DNA from: a virus
Length of the DNA: 21,352 nucleotides
Virus record (IMG/VR): IMGVR_UViG_3300017775_000012
Location: 1 to 21,352 of that record
Reading direction: 5' to 3' (one strand)
Made by a program: the position numbers and the translations under genes. Below the pieces are notes generated by a model. That model ran no database searches and was not told the DNA's origin. It saw nothing but the letters and a program-made list of their open reading frames with translations. Shown here piece after piece: positions 1 to 5,913 of this stretch (the stretch's first letter is position 1; each line of letters starts with the position of its first letter).

Positions 1-196
1 TAACTAACAAACACATACCCTACCTTATAGACACTACTAACTAGTAGAGTAAGTGTCAATAATTTTTTTTATTTAATTTGATAGATTATGATATTGGATC
101 GATGAACTTACTAATATAATATAGATGAAATGATATAATACACACACATGCGCCGCGGAATTTTTTTTTCGCTAAGCAATTACCACACAATTAAGC

Positions 197-227
197 CGCT
201 AACGTGTTAATTCCTTTCTAGTTAGCG
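197..227 (+). repeat. Inverted repeat (hairpin)
   Basis: CGCTAAC at 197-203 pairs perfectly with GTTAGCG at 221-227, leaving a 17-base loop. It sits just upstream of the terminator at 234-278, so together they could be the two hairpins of a short structured RNA. That reading is inference. Confidence 0.5.
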
Positions 228-233
228 CACATG

Positions 234-278
234 GCCACAGCAATAAATGTTACATAGCTACTTTGCTGTGGCTTTTTT
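234..278 (+). terminator. Intrinsic (rho-independent) terminator
   Basis: GCCACAGCAA (234-243) pairs perfectly over 10 bp with TTGCTGTGGC (263-272). The loop is 19 bases and six T follow at 273-278. No protein gene is visible before it, so it either ends a transcript entering from outside the window or a small RNA encoded in the first 230 bases. Confidence 0.8.
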
Positions 279-438
279 ATATTTATACCACCGCTTGGAT
301 TGCGGTACCAACCAGCCTACCCGCCATGCACACATAATTTTTTCTTATATAACTGTCGCTATACCTGCAGTTACACGATTCGCATATATGCAAGTAACAC
401 TTTACCAAAATGAGTTAGTGGTTTATATAATAAACCTG

Positions 439-467
439 TTGCTTTTTTGATAAAGTGTTAGTATATT
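439..467 (+). promoter_or_regulatory. Promoter, recurrent TTGCCC/TATATT class (copy 1)
   Basis: TTGCTT (439-444) and TATATT (462-467) are separated by 17 bases. The upstream AAACCTG context is shared with the copies at 4477 and 6274. It would start transcription near 474 into a stretch without a convincing gene, which suggests a non-coding RNA or a long leader for the SET-domain gene at 829. Confidence 0.55.
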
Positions 468-658
468 ACTAACGTCGAATACTATGGTTTGCTACGGGCG
501 CGCGGCGTGTAAGCTAAATAGAGAAAAAACTTTTGTTATCATTATGCGTGTATATAGGTATACCGCGCCACCCACCATTCAGAGCATCCCCAGCGTACTA
601 ACCGATAACAGCGACAATACATATATACCGCATAAAGGTACCAAAGTGACGAAGTCGA

Positions 659-671
659 CGCGCGAAGCGCG
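659..671 (+). repeat. GC-rich hairpin with GAA loop
   Basis: CGCGC (659-663) pairs with GCGCG (667-671) around a GAA loop. It lies in the GC-richer part of the leader. No T-run follows, so it is not a terminator. Confidence 0.4.
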
Positions 672-801
672 GTATTAGCAGCAATGCGCAGCAACGCGGC
701 AGCTAGCATCTTCATTTGGTTTTTCGGTTTGGTTAAAGGTATCGTTTAACGGGCTGAGGGAGTATATATAATAATGTCATTTTTTTACTATATAAAACTA
801 C

Positions 802-835
802 CATACATTAAAAAAAATTATAAAAAAAATGTATG
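802..835 (+). promoter_or_regulatory. A-rich inverted repeat over the first SET-gene start
   Basis: CATACATT (802-809) is perfectly complementary to AATGTATG (828-835), with an 18-base A/T-only loop. The right arm covers the ATG at 829, the first possible start of the SET-domain gene. It may be an operator or an mRNA hairpin that masks this start, or it may argue that translation begins at 868. Confidence 0.4.
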
Positions 836-1287
836 TTATAAGGTACGTATACATACTTATTATAACAATGGTTATATCTAAAGAACAGCTAATCTCAAAT
901 TTAAAGAATAATATCTATTGCATTATAGATAAGTCTGATATCCATGGAGTAGGTGTATTCGCTATACGTACTATACCTGCTAATACTAATCCGTTTATAT
1001 TAGCTGATGGTAATGCTAAAGTATATAATACAATAGGTATAGTAGATGATGATTTAAAGGGTGTGCCTAAGTCTGTAGTTAAGTTATTAGATAAATACCT
1101 TATACCTGATGATTACTATCCTGTTATATCTAATGGTCTTAATGATATGGATATATCATTTTATATAAATCATTCAGATACGCCTAATGTAAAAACTGCA
1201 TATACAAGGGGTAATGATTTGCTGGAATTTAATACTATCAGAAAAATCAAAAAAGGTGAAGAATTATTATATGATTATAATTCATAA
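829..1287 (+). CDS. SET-domain protein (putative lysine methyltransferase)
   Basis: The protein carries the signature pieces of the SET fold in order: a GVGVFA segment after SDIH near the N terminus, then NHSDTPNV, then GEELLYDYNS at the C terminus. SET domains transfer a methyl group from S-adenosylmethionine to lysine, and the NHxxxPN and EELxxDY motifs build the cofactor site and catalytic tyrosine. At 152 aa (139 from the inner start) it is essentially a bare SET domain, with no pre- or post-SET cysteine clusters visible. Neither ATG 829 nor ATG 868 has a clear ribosome binding site. ATG 868 (MVISKEQL) removes a hydrophobic lead-in unlikely to belong to the domain and is probably the true start. 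The target is unknown; host proteins or phage ribosome/chromatin-associated proteins are possible. Confidence 0.8.
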   Translation: MYVIRYVYILIITMVISKEQLISNLKNNIYCIIDKSDIHGVGVFAIRTIPANTNPFILADGNAKVYNTIGIVDDDLKGVPKSVVKLLDKYLIPDDYYPVISNGLNDMDISFYINHSDTPNVKTAYTRGNDLLEFNTIRKIKKGEELLYDYNS

Positions 1288-1304
1288 TAATATTTATATA
1301 CATA

Positions 1305-1382
1305 ATGGAAGAGTTAATTCCCATTGTATTAATGATCGCACTTTTATACATTGTAGCGTATATTCAAAAGCAGGATAAATGA
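1305..1382 (+). CDS. 25-aa single-pass membrane peptide
   Basis: This short frame encodes a protein starting MEELIPIVLMIALLYIVAYI and ending QKQDK. That is an acidic tip, one hydrophobic helix (residues 5-20) and a positively charged tail, consistent with a membrane peptide. No strong ribosome binding site is visible. Its stop overlaps the start of the next gene as ATGA (1379-1382), which suggests translational coupling. The pairing with a second small membrane protein recalls lysis or holin-accessory genes, but I do not recognise the family. The evidence is the overlap and the helix only. Confidence 0.5.
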   Translation: MEELIPIVLMIALLYIVAYIQKQDK

Positions 1383-1630
1383 ACGGACAAGATAAACAAA
1401 ATTTAAATGTAATACTCGAACGAATGGATCAAGCGGATAAAGACCGCGACCAGATGCATACAGATATTAAATTTATTAAAGAAAACCTATTTAATCCACA
1501 TACAGGCTTATGGACTGAAACTAAACAGAATACACAATTTAGAGAGAATACAACTAAATGGCGTGGAGTTATCGGCGCCGGTTTTGTCGGTCTTATGTTT
1601 AAACAACTATACGACTTCTTTATTAGCTAA
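1379..1630 (+). CDS. Small protein with C-terminal membrane helix
   Basis: This is an 83-aa protein. Residues 1-40 are charged and predicted helical (RMDQADKDRDQMHTDIKFIK). A Trp-containing middle segment is followed by a hydrophobic helix near the C terminus (GVIGAGFVGLMF), so it looks like a tail-anchored protein with a cytoplasmic coiled-coil head. The layout resembles XhlA-type phage membrane proteins, but sequence similarity cannot be judged by eye. It is coupled to the preceding 25-aa membrane peptide by an ATGA overlap. A role in lysis or membrane association is possible but unproven. Confidence 0.65.
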   Translation: MNGQDKQNLNVILERMDQADKDRDQMHTDIKFIKENLFNPHTGLWTETKQNTQFRENTTKWRGVIGAGFVGLMFKQLYDFFIS

Positions 1631-1671
1631 TCACATATCCATATATATTGTAAAAAAAAATAAAAAAAACC

Positions 1672-1701
1672 GTGCCCTCAATTGCGTTTTTTTGGTATAT
1701 T
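1672..1701 (+). promoter_or_regulatory. Promoter, recurrent TTGCCC/TATATT class (copy 2)
   Basis: GTGCCC (1672-1677) and TATATT (1696-1701) are 18 bases apart and preceded by a long A-rich tract (1652-1669). Transcription would begin near 1708, just ahead of a GGGAG ribosome binding site and the ATG at 1727. This placement is the main reason for choosing 1727 as that gene's start. Confidence 0.65.
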
Positions 1702-1726
1702 AAAGTGCATTAAAAAGGGAGTTATG

Positions 1727-2122
1727 ATGAATTTTAAATATTCAGAAAATGAAAAACAAAAGTATCTTAAATCAATGGATAGGCTTACAGGGAATATTGC
1801 TGATAAGTATAATACATTCAATTCTAAAGATGATGATATAAGTAAACAGTTCAGGGAAAGATTCAAAGATTCCTTAGCAATTAAACCTGGTTTAAAATTC
1901 GATAAAATAGTAATGGGTACTTCTGTTTGGGGTTTTGTAGCTAAGAAGAATTTCCGCCATAAAGGTATAGATGTTAAAGTTGGTGATGTAATGAAAGCTG
2001 CTACCTTTAGACAAGCGGCTAGACATCCACGTGGTAGCATATTCGATAAGAATACAGATTGGTTTAGTTGGTCTGGTCCTGAATATATGTTCACTAAGAA
2101 AGCGAGATTGGAATCTAAGTAA
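1727..2122 (+). CDS. Hypothetical protein, 131 aa
   Basis: The family is not recognised. The protein has a charged helical N-terminal half (MNFKYSENEKQKYLKSMDRL) and a more globular C-terminal half rich in Trp, Phe and basic residues (VWGFVAKKNFRHKGIDVKVG, then DWFSWSGPEYMF). The frame is open from 1682, but that stretch overlaps the promoter's -10 element. GGGAG at 1717-1721 fits ATG 1727 (5-base spacer) better than ATG 1724 (2-base spacer). It is the first gene after promoter copy 2 and probably heads the run through the tRNAs and thioredoxin. It overlaps the next start by one base (TAATG). Confidence 0.7.
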   Translation: MNFKYSENEKQKYLKSMDRLTGNIADKYNTFNSKDDDISKQFRERFKDSLAIKPGLKFDKIVMGTSVWGFVAKKNFRHKGIDVKVGDVMKAATFRQAARHPRGSIFDKNTDWFSWSGPEYMFTKKARLESK

Positions 2123-2259
2123 TGAGAGATATAACTATTCATTGGCGTAAGGATGGTAAACGAGTTATGTCAATTGATTATGGGCATAAAATTGAAGAGC
2201 ATGTAATTGGATCCGTAAGTATTAAAAAAGATAAGAATGGTAAAGTGGATTGTAAATAA
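2122..2259 (+). CDS. Hypothetical protein, 45 aa
   Basis: ATG overlaps the previous stop (TAATG at 2120-2124), which suggests coupled translation. The 45 residues start MRDITIHWRKDGKRVMSIDY, look beta-rich and basic, and end KDKNGKVDCK. There are no membrane segments and no recognisable motif. It overlaps the next gene by 23 bases. Support rests on continuous coding sense, its position in the operon and neighbour-like codon use. Confidence 0.55.
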   Translation: MRDITIHWRKDGKRVMSIDYGHKIEEHVIGSVSIKKDKNGKVDCK

Positions 2260-2428
2260 ATGGTACAGGCATGAGCCTGAATGTGTATGTGGATATAATA
2301 TGAAACCTGTTAAGACACTCAATAGATATGAATCTATAGATGGGAAATGGGAATGCATCTTTACTAAATCATGTGGGTGGGGAGCATGGCAAACTACTAA
2401 TGGTACATTACATTGGTATAAATTATAA
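2237..2428 (+). CDS. Small Cys/Trp-rich protein, possible zinc ribbon
   Basis: This 63-aa protein has four cysteines arranged as CVCG near residue 16 and then CIFTKSC near residue 40, with several Trp residues and a conserved-looking GWGAWQTTNG segment. The pairs CxC and CxxxxxC could hold a zinc ion, although spacing differs from a classical CxxC ribbon. The only in-frame ATG is at 2237, inside the preceding gene. No strong ribosome binding site is visible, so the N terminus is uncertain. It ends immediately before tRNA-Gly. Confidence 0.55.
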   Translation: MVKWIVNKWYRHEPECVCGYNMKPVKTLNRYESIDGKWECIFTKSCGWGAWQTTNGTLHWYKL

Positions 2429-2432
2429 TTAT

Positions 2433-2503
2433 GCGGGTGTTGTATAATGGTATTACCTCAGCCTTCCAAGCTGATGATGTCGGTTCGATTCCGTCCACCC
2501 GCT
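2433..2503 (+). tRNA. tRNA-Gly (anticodon UCC)
   Basis: The acceptor stem GCGGGTG (2433-2439) pairs perfectly with CACCCGC (2496-2502), followed by discriminator T2503, as usual for tRNA-Gly. The anticodon stem TCAGC/GCTGA encloses the loop CTTCCAA with anticodon TCC at 2465-2467. The T arm has loop TTCGATT with one T-T mismatch (2480/2494) in its stem. CCA is not encoded. It reads GGA and, by wobble, GGG codons. Confidence 0.92.
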
Positions 2504-2507
2504 CAAT

Positions 2508-2587
2508 GAGTGCGTAGCCCGATTTGGAAAGGGGGCGGACTGTAAATCCGTTTAACCATCAAGTAGGTTCGAATCCTACCGCACTCA
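2508..2587 (+). tRNA. tRNA-Tyr (anticodon GUA)
   Basis: The acceptor stem GAGTGCG (2508-2514) pairs with CGCACTC (2580-2586), discriminator A2587. The anticodon loop CTGTAAA has GTA at 2542-2544. The T arm GTAGG-TTCGAAT-CCTAC is perfect. The region between anticodon and T stems is about 11 bases, short for a bacterial tRNA-Tyr, whose variable arm is normally long. CCA is not encoded. Only four bases separate it from tRNA-Gly. Confidence 0.92.
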
Positions 2588-2603
2588 CTAGAAGGAGAAT
2601 AAT

Positions 2604-2861
2604 ATGAAGACAATGAAATACTTTAGTGCTGTATGGTGTGGCCCATGTAAAGCATTTAAACCCATTATGCAAGAAATAGCCAATGACGGTTATCAAGTTG
2701 CATTCATGGATATAGATGTACATAAGGATTTAGCAGAAGAATATAATGTCCGATCAGTGCCAACTCTAGTTATAGAAGATATGGTTAATAATGAGTTGGT
2801 AGAAGTAGATAGAATAGTTGGGACATCTAGTAAAGAAACAGTACTATCAATGTTATCTTAA
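2604..2861 (+). CDS. Thioredoxin-like protein
   Basis: The 85-aa protein contains the catalytic WCGPC motif (residues 11-15) after a short first strand, and the cis-proline segment SVPT (residues 51-54), both diagnostic of thioredoxins. It is shorter than bacterial thioredoxin (about 105-110 aa) because the N-terminal strand and helix are missing, as in many phage and archaeal glutaredoxin-sized thioredoxins. It would reduce disulfides in the cytoplasm. Phage thioredoxins or glutaredoxins commonly supply electrons to a phage ribonucleotide reductase, though no reductase gene lies in this window. A good AAGGAG sits ahead of ATG 2604, only 16 bases after tRNA-Tyr. Confidence 0.92.
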   Translation: MKTMKYFSAVWCGPCKAFKPIMQEIANDGYQVAFMDIDVHKDLAEEYNVRSVPTLVIEDMVNNELVEVDRIVGTSSKETVLSMLS

Positions 2862-2881
2862 AATAAAAGAGGTTATAAGAT

Positions 2882-3085
2882 ATGGGATTTAATTTAGAAC
2901 TATCATCAGCTATTGATGAAGCATATTCAGTATATTATAAAGATGAAAATAAAAAGCCATCTAATGAAGATATACGAGATTACGTAGTTGATTGGATGTG
3001 TGAGAGATTTGATATGACTGAAGAATCAGCTGATAAATATTTCTGGAAATATTATAAACATTTAATAAGTAATAGGATAGATTAA
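2882..3085 (+). CDS. Hypothetical acidic protein, 67 aa
   Basis: The protein is not recognised. It is acidic, rich in aromatic residues and looks mostly helical (residues 5-20, 28-45 and 47-62). It has no cysteine pair, membrane helix or known motif. A ribosome binding site (AGAGG) lies ahead of ATG 2882, and one base separates its stop from the phosphatase gene, so the two are co-transcribed. Confidence 0.7.
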   Translation: MGFNLELSSAIDEAYSVYYKDENKKPSNEDIRDYVVDWMCERFDMTEESADKYFWKYYKHLISNRID

Positions 3086-3086
3086 A

Positions 3087-3548
3087 ATGAAAAAATCGGT
3101 TATTATATTTGATTTAGATGGCACGCTTGCTTTAATAGATAAGCGTAGAAAGTTAGCCACTAAAGAAAATGATAAGTTGGATTGGGAAGTATTCCACCAT
3201 CCAGATAATATTAAATTAGATGAACCTAATTGGCCCGTTATTGAAATAGCTAGGTTATTTAAGAAAGCTGGATATTACATCTTCATCTTTTCAGGTAGAT
3301 CTGATATAACAGAAGATGAAACTAAACATTGGTTACAACTATATCAGGTTCCTTATGATAGACTTATCATGAGACCTCATAAGACATTAAACTTTGTTCC
3401 TGATGAAAAGCTTAAGAAGAAGTTTATTGACGATGCACCTTTCAGTTTGGATCAGGTATACTGTGTATTTGATGATAGGCAAAAGGTTGTTGATATGTGG
3501 AGAAGTTTAGGTCTTACAGTATTTCAAGTAGCAGAGGGAAATTTCTAG
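3087..3548 (+). CDS. HAD-family 3'-phosphatase, PseT C-terminal domain type
   Basis: The haloacid dehalogenase motifs are all visible: FDLDGT with nucleophile D9 and acid D11, SGR (69-71) as motif II, lysines around 110-112 as motif III, and FDDR (128-131) as motif IV. The C-terminal stretch DDRQKVVDMWRSLG with FQVAEGNF closely matches the end of T4 polynucleotide kinase/phosphatase (PseT), whose phosphatase half removes 3'-phosphates from nucleic acid ends. At 153 aa it has only that half: no kinase P-loop precedes it. In T4 the enzyme repairs tRNA cut by the host PrrC nuclease. Here it lies shortly after two tRNA genes, which is suggestive. The gene order does not show a ligase partner in this window. 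Confidence 0.88.
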   Translation: MKKSVIIFDLDGTLALIDKRRKLATKENDKLDWEVFHHPDNIKLDEPNWPVIEIARLFKKAGYYIFIFSGRSDITEDETKHWLQLYQVPYDRLIMRPHKTLNFVPDEKLKKKFIDDAPFSLDQVYCVFDDRQKVVDMWRSLGLTVFQVAEGNF

Positions 3549-3550
3549 AA

Positions 3551-3859
3551 ATGCGCGCACATTGGCAGATGATAACTAACGAACATACATACGACGTTGG
3601 ACAAGTAAAGGTAGAAACTAATGGTTCTCATTCACATAGATTAAGAATACTTAAAATGACTATGGAGAATTGGAATAAAAATAAAGGTATGAACTATAGT
3701 GAAGGAGATGATATAACTCAGATGTATAACTCTAATTTAAATAAAGTTAAAATATTGTTTGAAAGGTTAGAAACCAATGTTGTAGAAAATCTTAGTAAGG
3801 ACCAGATGATAGAAATGAACAAACTGTTTAAAAGATATGGTGGTAAAAGAGATGGGTAA
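3551..3859 (+). CDS. Hypothetical protein, 102 aa
   Basis: The family is not recognised. The N-terminal third has Trp and His residues (MRAHWQMITNEHTYDVGQVK, then a Ser/His-rich turn), and the rest looks helical and charged. The frame is open from 3497 inside the phosphatase gene, but AGAGGGAA (3533-3540) lies about ten bases ahead of ATG 3551, which starts directly after the phosphatase stop. I therefore use 3551. It overlaps the next gene by eight bases. Confidence 0.7.
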   Translation: MRAHWQMITNEHTYDVGQVKVETNGSHSHRLRILKMTMENWNKNKGMNYSEGDDITQMYNSNLNKVKILFERLETNVVENLSKDQMIEMNKLFKRYGGKRDG

Positions 3860-3995
3860 CAAGAAAGATAATAAGAAAGATAATAAGCAAGTAAATAAAA
3901 AAGATACTGGAGCTGGTAAAGGTGATAAACTAAGAAGAGGAATAGCTCAAAATGAGTGGGAAAACCGGTGGGAAAAAATATTCAAAAAGGATTGA
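3852..3995 (+). CDS. Lys-rich small protein, 47 aa
   Basis: This is a very basic protein. An N-terminal KKDN repeat (residues 4-11) and further Lys residues look disordered. A Trp-rich amphipathic C-terminal helix (NEWENRWEKIFKKD) follows. The protein may bind nucleic acid or RNA polymerase by charge, but that is a guess. GGTAAAAGAG ahead of ATG 3852 is a weak ribosome binding site, and the gene overlaps the previous stop by eight bases. Confidence 0.55.
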   Translation: MGNKKDNKKDNKQVNKKDTGAGKGDKLRRGIAQNEWENRWEKIFKKD

Positions 3996-3996
3996 A

Positions 3997-4053
3997 ATGT
4001 TATCTGAATGGGCTATATATATAATATTTATTATTGTAAGTTACACTAATTAA
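3997..4053 (+). CDS. Possible 18-aa membrane peptide
   Basis: A frame of 18 codons (MLSEWAIYIIFIIVSYTN) begins one base after the preceding stop, with AAAAAGGA as a possible ribosome binding site. It encodes a single hydrophobic helix. It fits the gap before the MscS-like membrane protein, but so short a frame could be chance. Confidence 0.25.
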   Translation: MLSEWAIYIIFIIVSYTN

Positions 4054-4061
4054 GGTCACGC

Positions 4062-4457
4062 ATGGAACTAGCTTTACATAACATTAATAACGTTCGGAGA
4101 AATCAGATGATAGATGAATCATCCATACAAGTTCTAATTGGGAAATATGGTTGGTTATTTATAGCAGGTATTATTACACTGCTATTTCAAAATACTATAC
4201 GTGAGGCTGTGGATGGCTTAATGGTCTTTTTAGGCAATGACTATAATGAAGACGATGTTGTTGAAGTGGACGGCGCGCCTGGAAGAATAGTCAGAGTGGG
4301 TTTATGGAAAACAGTATTCTTTATTTATCATGTACGTGATGGCGCTGTGGTAGGCGGGTCTAAATTAGTTGTTGCTAATTCAAAACTCAAAGATTTAAAA
4401 ATAGAAAAACCTCTAGCTAACTTAGATCTATCTAAATACACCCCATCAAAAAAATGA
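4062..4457 (+). CDS. Minimal MscS-like mechanosensitive channel protein
   Basis: The protein has one strong membrane helix (WLFIAGIITLLF, about residues 31-42). An amphipathic segment comes next, then a domain matching the beta domain of MscS channels: GNDYNEDDVVEVDGAPGRIV, then GLWKT, then VVANSKLKDL in the place of the usual VPNSKL. In MscS this helix lines the pore and the beta domain forms the cytoplasmic vestibule. The other two MscS helices and the C-terminal alpha/beta domain are absent (131 aa against about 286). Two starts are possible: ATG 4062 after TAAGG, or ATG 4107 after GGAGA with a 6-base spacer. The gene ends just before promoter copy 3. A pore acting in osmotic protection or lysis is inference. 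Confidence 0.72.
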   Translation: MELALHNINNVRRNQMIDESSIQVLIGKYGWLFIAGIITLLFQNTIREAVDGLMVFLGNDYNEDDVVEVDGAPGRIVRVGLWKTVFFIYHVRDGAVVGGSKLVVANSKLKDLKIEKPLANLDLSKYTPSKK

Positions 4458-4476
4458 AAATAAATAAAAAAACCTG

Positions 4477-4506
4477 TTGCCCCCAATTGGGTTTTAGCTG
4501 TATATT
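4477..4506 (+). promoter_or_regulatory. Promoter, recurrent TTGCCC/TATATT class (copy 3)
   Basis: TTGCCC (4477-4482) and TATATT (4501-4506) are 18 bases apart, behind an A-rich tract. Just downstream, AATAAGGAGCTAAAATG (4516-4532) includes the ribosome binding site and start of the AAA+ gene. The whole cassette is closely repeated ahead of the VWA gene. CCCAATTGGG followed by TTTT between the boxes could also act as a weak terminator for the gene upstream. Confidence 0.72.
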
Positions 4507-4529
4507 TAAGTAATAAATAAGGAGCTAAA

Positions 4530-5708
4530 ATGAAGGTTTTAAATAAAAAAATGATTGACACTGTTGTTGTTGTTGAGAAGTTAGGTTCTCGCTATATGGC
4601 AACAGATTCTGATAATAAAGATTACACGTCTTATATTTACCCACCAGCAAGAAGTAAAGCATATAAAAATAATAATGCTTTGATGGTTGTTGAAACCAGT
4701 TCTGGTAAGCTTTATTGGAAAGCGGTTGATATGGATGTTTATAAAGATACACTTAATGTACTTAAACGTGATGAGTCCATTGAAGTACCTGAAGGTCATA
4801 ATGACGCAGTTGATTTTATTCACGATTCTTATAAACTTAAACCTAAGGGTTTAGTTATGAATGAACTTAAATGGAAGTATCTTGTAAGATCTGCAGTTCG
4901 TGGTAAGAATATAATGATGACTGGTTCTGCTGGTTCGGGTAAAACTATGGCTGCTAAGTCATTAGTTAATGCTCTAGAGCGCCCTGATTTTTATTTTAAT
5001 TTAGGTGCGACTCAAGATCCACGTTCTACTTTAATCGGTAATACTCATTTTAATAAAGATGATGGAACTTATTTTTCTGAGTCTTTGTTTGTTAAAGCTA
5101 TCAAAACACCAGATGCGATTATCTTACTTGATGAGTTAACTCGCGCACATCCCGATGCTTGGAATATCTTAATGACAGTTCTTGATCCAGGTCAACGTTA
5201 TCTTAGATTAGATGAAGCTGATGGGTCGGAAACGATTAATGTAGCCCCTGGTGTTACTTTTATAGCTACCGCTAATATAGGTAATGAGTATACAGCTACT
5301 AGAGTTTTAGATAAAGCTCTATTAGATAGATTCACTGTTATTGAAATGGATCTTCTTGATGAAAAGGAAGAACACGGTTTACTTAGCTATATGTTCCCTC
5401 ATGTTGATGTTGATGAACTTTCGAAAATTGCTAAGATTGCAAATCTAACGCGGCTTGAATCTAATAATGAAAACCCACGGATTGATAATGGAATCAGTAC
5501 AAGAACTTCTGTTGAAATTGCTGGATTACTTTATGATGGTTTTGCTCTAATAGAAGCGGCTGACATTACAATATATCCACAGTATGATGCTACAGGCGGT
5601 ACAGATTCTGAAAGAACTTTTGTTAAACAAATTGTACAAAAGTTTATTGATGATGGATCTGATGATGAGTTATTTACTGAAGAAGAGATGGAAGAAACTG
5701 CCGCATAA
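4530..5708 (+). CDS. MoxR/CobS-like AAA+ ATPase
   Basis: This is a 392-aa ATPase. Walker A is GSAGSGKT (132-139), Walker B is IILLDE (197-202), sensor 1 lies in FIATAN, and a likely arginine finger is in LLDRF. The hydrophobic lead-in to Walker A (GKNIMMTG) and the DELTRAHPDAWN helix match the MoxR/CobS branch of AAA+ proteins. These remodel partner proteins and usually work with a VWA-domain protein. The first 110 residues form a separate N-terminal domain, and the C terminus is strongly acidic (DDELFTEEEMEETAA). Such ATPases are often annotated as CobS in marine T4-like phages, although cobalt chelation has not been established there. Its likely partner is the VWA protein at 6327, which has the same promoter and leader. 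AAGGAG gives ATG 4530. Confidence 0.9.
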   Translation: MKVLNKKMIDTVVVVEKLGSRYMATDSDNKDYTSYIYPPARSKAYKNNNALMVVETSSGKLYWKAVDMDVYKDTLNVLKRDESIEVPEGHNDAVDFIHDSYKLKPKGLVMNELKWKYLVRSAVRGKNIMMTGSAGSGKTMAAKSLVNALERPDFYFNLGATQDPRSTLIGNTHFNKDDGTYFSESLFVKAIKTPDAIILLDELTRAHPDAWNILMTVLDPGQRYLRLDEADGSETINVAPGVTFIATANIGNEYTATRVLDKALLDRFTVIEMDLLDEKEEHGLLSYMFPHVDVDELSKIAKIANLTRLESNNENPRIDNGISTRTSVEIAGLLYDGFALIEAADITIYPQYDATGGTDSERTFVKQIVQKFIDDGSDDELFTEEEMEETAA

Positions 5709-5721
5709 TTTTTAGCTCCAT

Positions 5722-5757
5722 ATGGGCGCATTGTATTAATTTCCTTTGCGCCCATTT
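5722..5757 (+). terminator. Putative intrinsic terminator after the AAA+ gene
   Basis: ATGGGCGCA (5722-5730) pairs perfectly with TGCGCCCAT (5747-5755) over a 16-base loop. Only three T follow before an A, so termination may be partial, letting some transcription reach the two membrane genes downstream. Confidence 0.6.
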
Positions 5758-5781
5758 ATATTCAGGTTCATAATTATTATT

Positions 5782-5913
5782 ATGAATAAGAATTTAACGA
5801 ATGAGGAAATGATTGAATACATTGTTGTAGGTATACTTATAGGTATAGCTATTGGTTTTATTTTGAAAGTTATTTTGGATACATATATTTTAGTTGATAC
5901 TTTACCTTATTAA
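5782..5913 (+). CDS. 43-aa single-pass membrane protein
   Basis: A short polar start (MNKNLTNEEMIEY) leads into a long hydrophobic helix (IVVGILIGIAIGFILKVIL), then a short tail. The Gly-rich IGxxIG pattern is suited to helix packing. TAATG overlap with the next gene (5911-5915) suggests coupling. No ribosome binding site is obvious. The family is not recognised. It may be an accessory subunit of the neighbouring four-helix protein. Confidence 0.6.
   Translation: MNKNLTNEEMIEYIVVGILIGIAIGFILKVILDTYILVDTLPY

Larger units (their letters stand above)
1..828. other. Gene-poor leader region
   Basis: I see no convincing protein gene here. Two open frames exist (247-450 and 484-678), but neither has a ribosome binding site or a recognisable product, and their base use differs from the phage genes downstream. 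The stretch holds an inverted repeat at 197-227, a strong intrinsic terminator at 234-278, a copy of the recurrent promoter at 439-467, a small GC hairpin at 659-671 and an A-rich inverted repeat at 802-835. The part from about 480 to 720 is clearly richer in G+C than the following genes. It could encode small RNAs or be a regulatory or replication region. No function can be assigned. Confidence 0.6.

Noticed and set aside
290-306. Anticodon-arm-like hairpin ACCGC-TTGGATT-GCGGT
   Set aside because: The 5-bp stem and 7-base loop mimic a tRNA anticodon arm, but no acceptor stem or T arm surrounds it.
247-450. Open frame of 67 codons in the leader region
   Set aside because: It starts inside the loop of an intrinsic terminator, has no ribosome binding site and runs into promoter copy 1.
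484-678. Open frame of 64 codons after promoter copy 1
   Set aside because: It has no ribosome binding site, an unusual composition for this phage and no recognisable motif. A leaderless gene cannot be excluded, but evidence is lacking.
1678-2142. Long frame on the minus strand opposite the 131-aa gene, and other minus-strand frames (5987-6283, 15552-16010, 18863-19168)
   Set aside because: They mirror convincing + strand genes, have no ribosome binding sites or motifs, and all supported genes run on the + strand.
4477-4495. CCCAATTGGGTTTT and CCCCAATGGGGTTTT as the reason for the repeated cassettes (terminators)
   Set aside because: The hairpins are short and absent from promoter copies 1, 2 and 5, while the two boxes and their spacing are kept. 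A minor terminator role remains possible.
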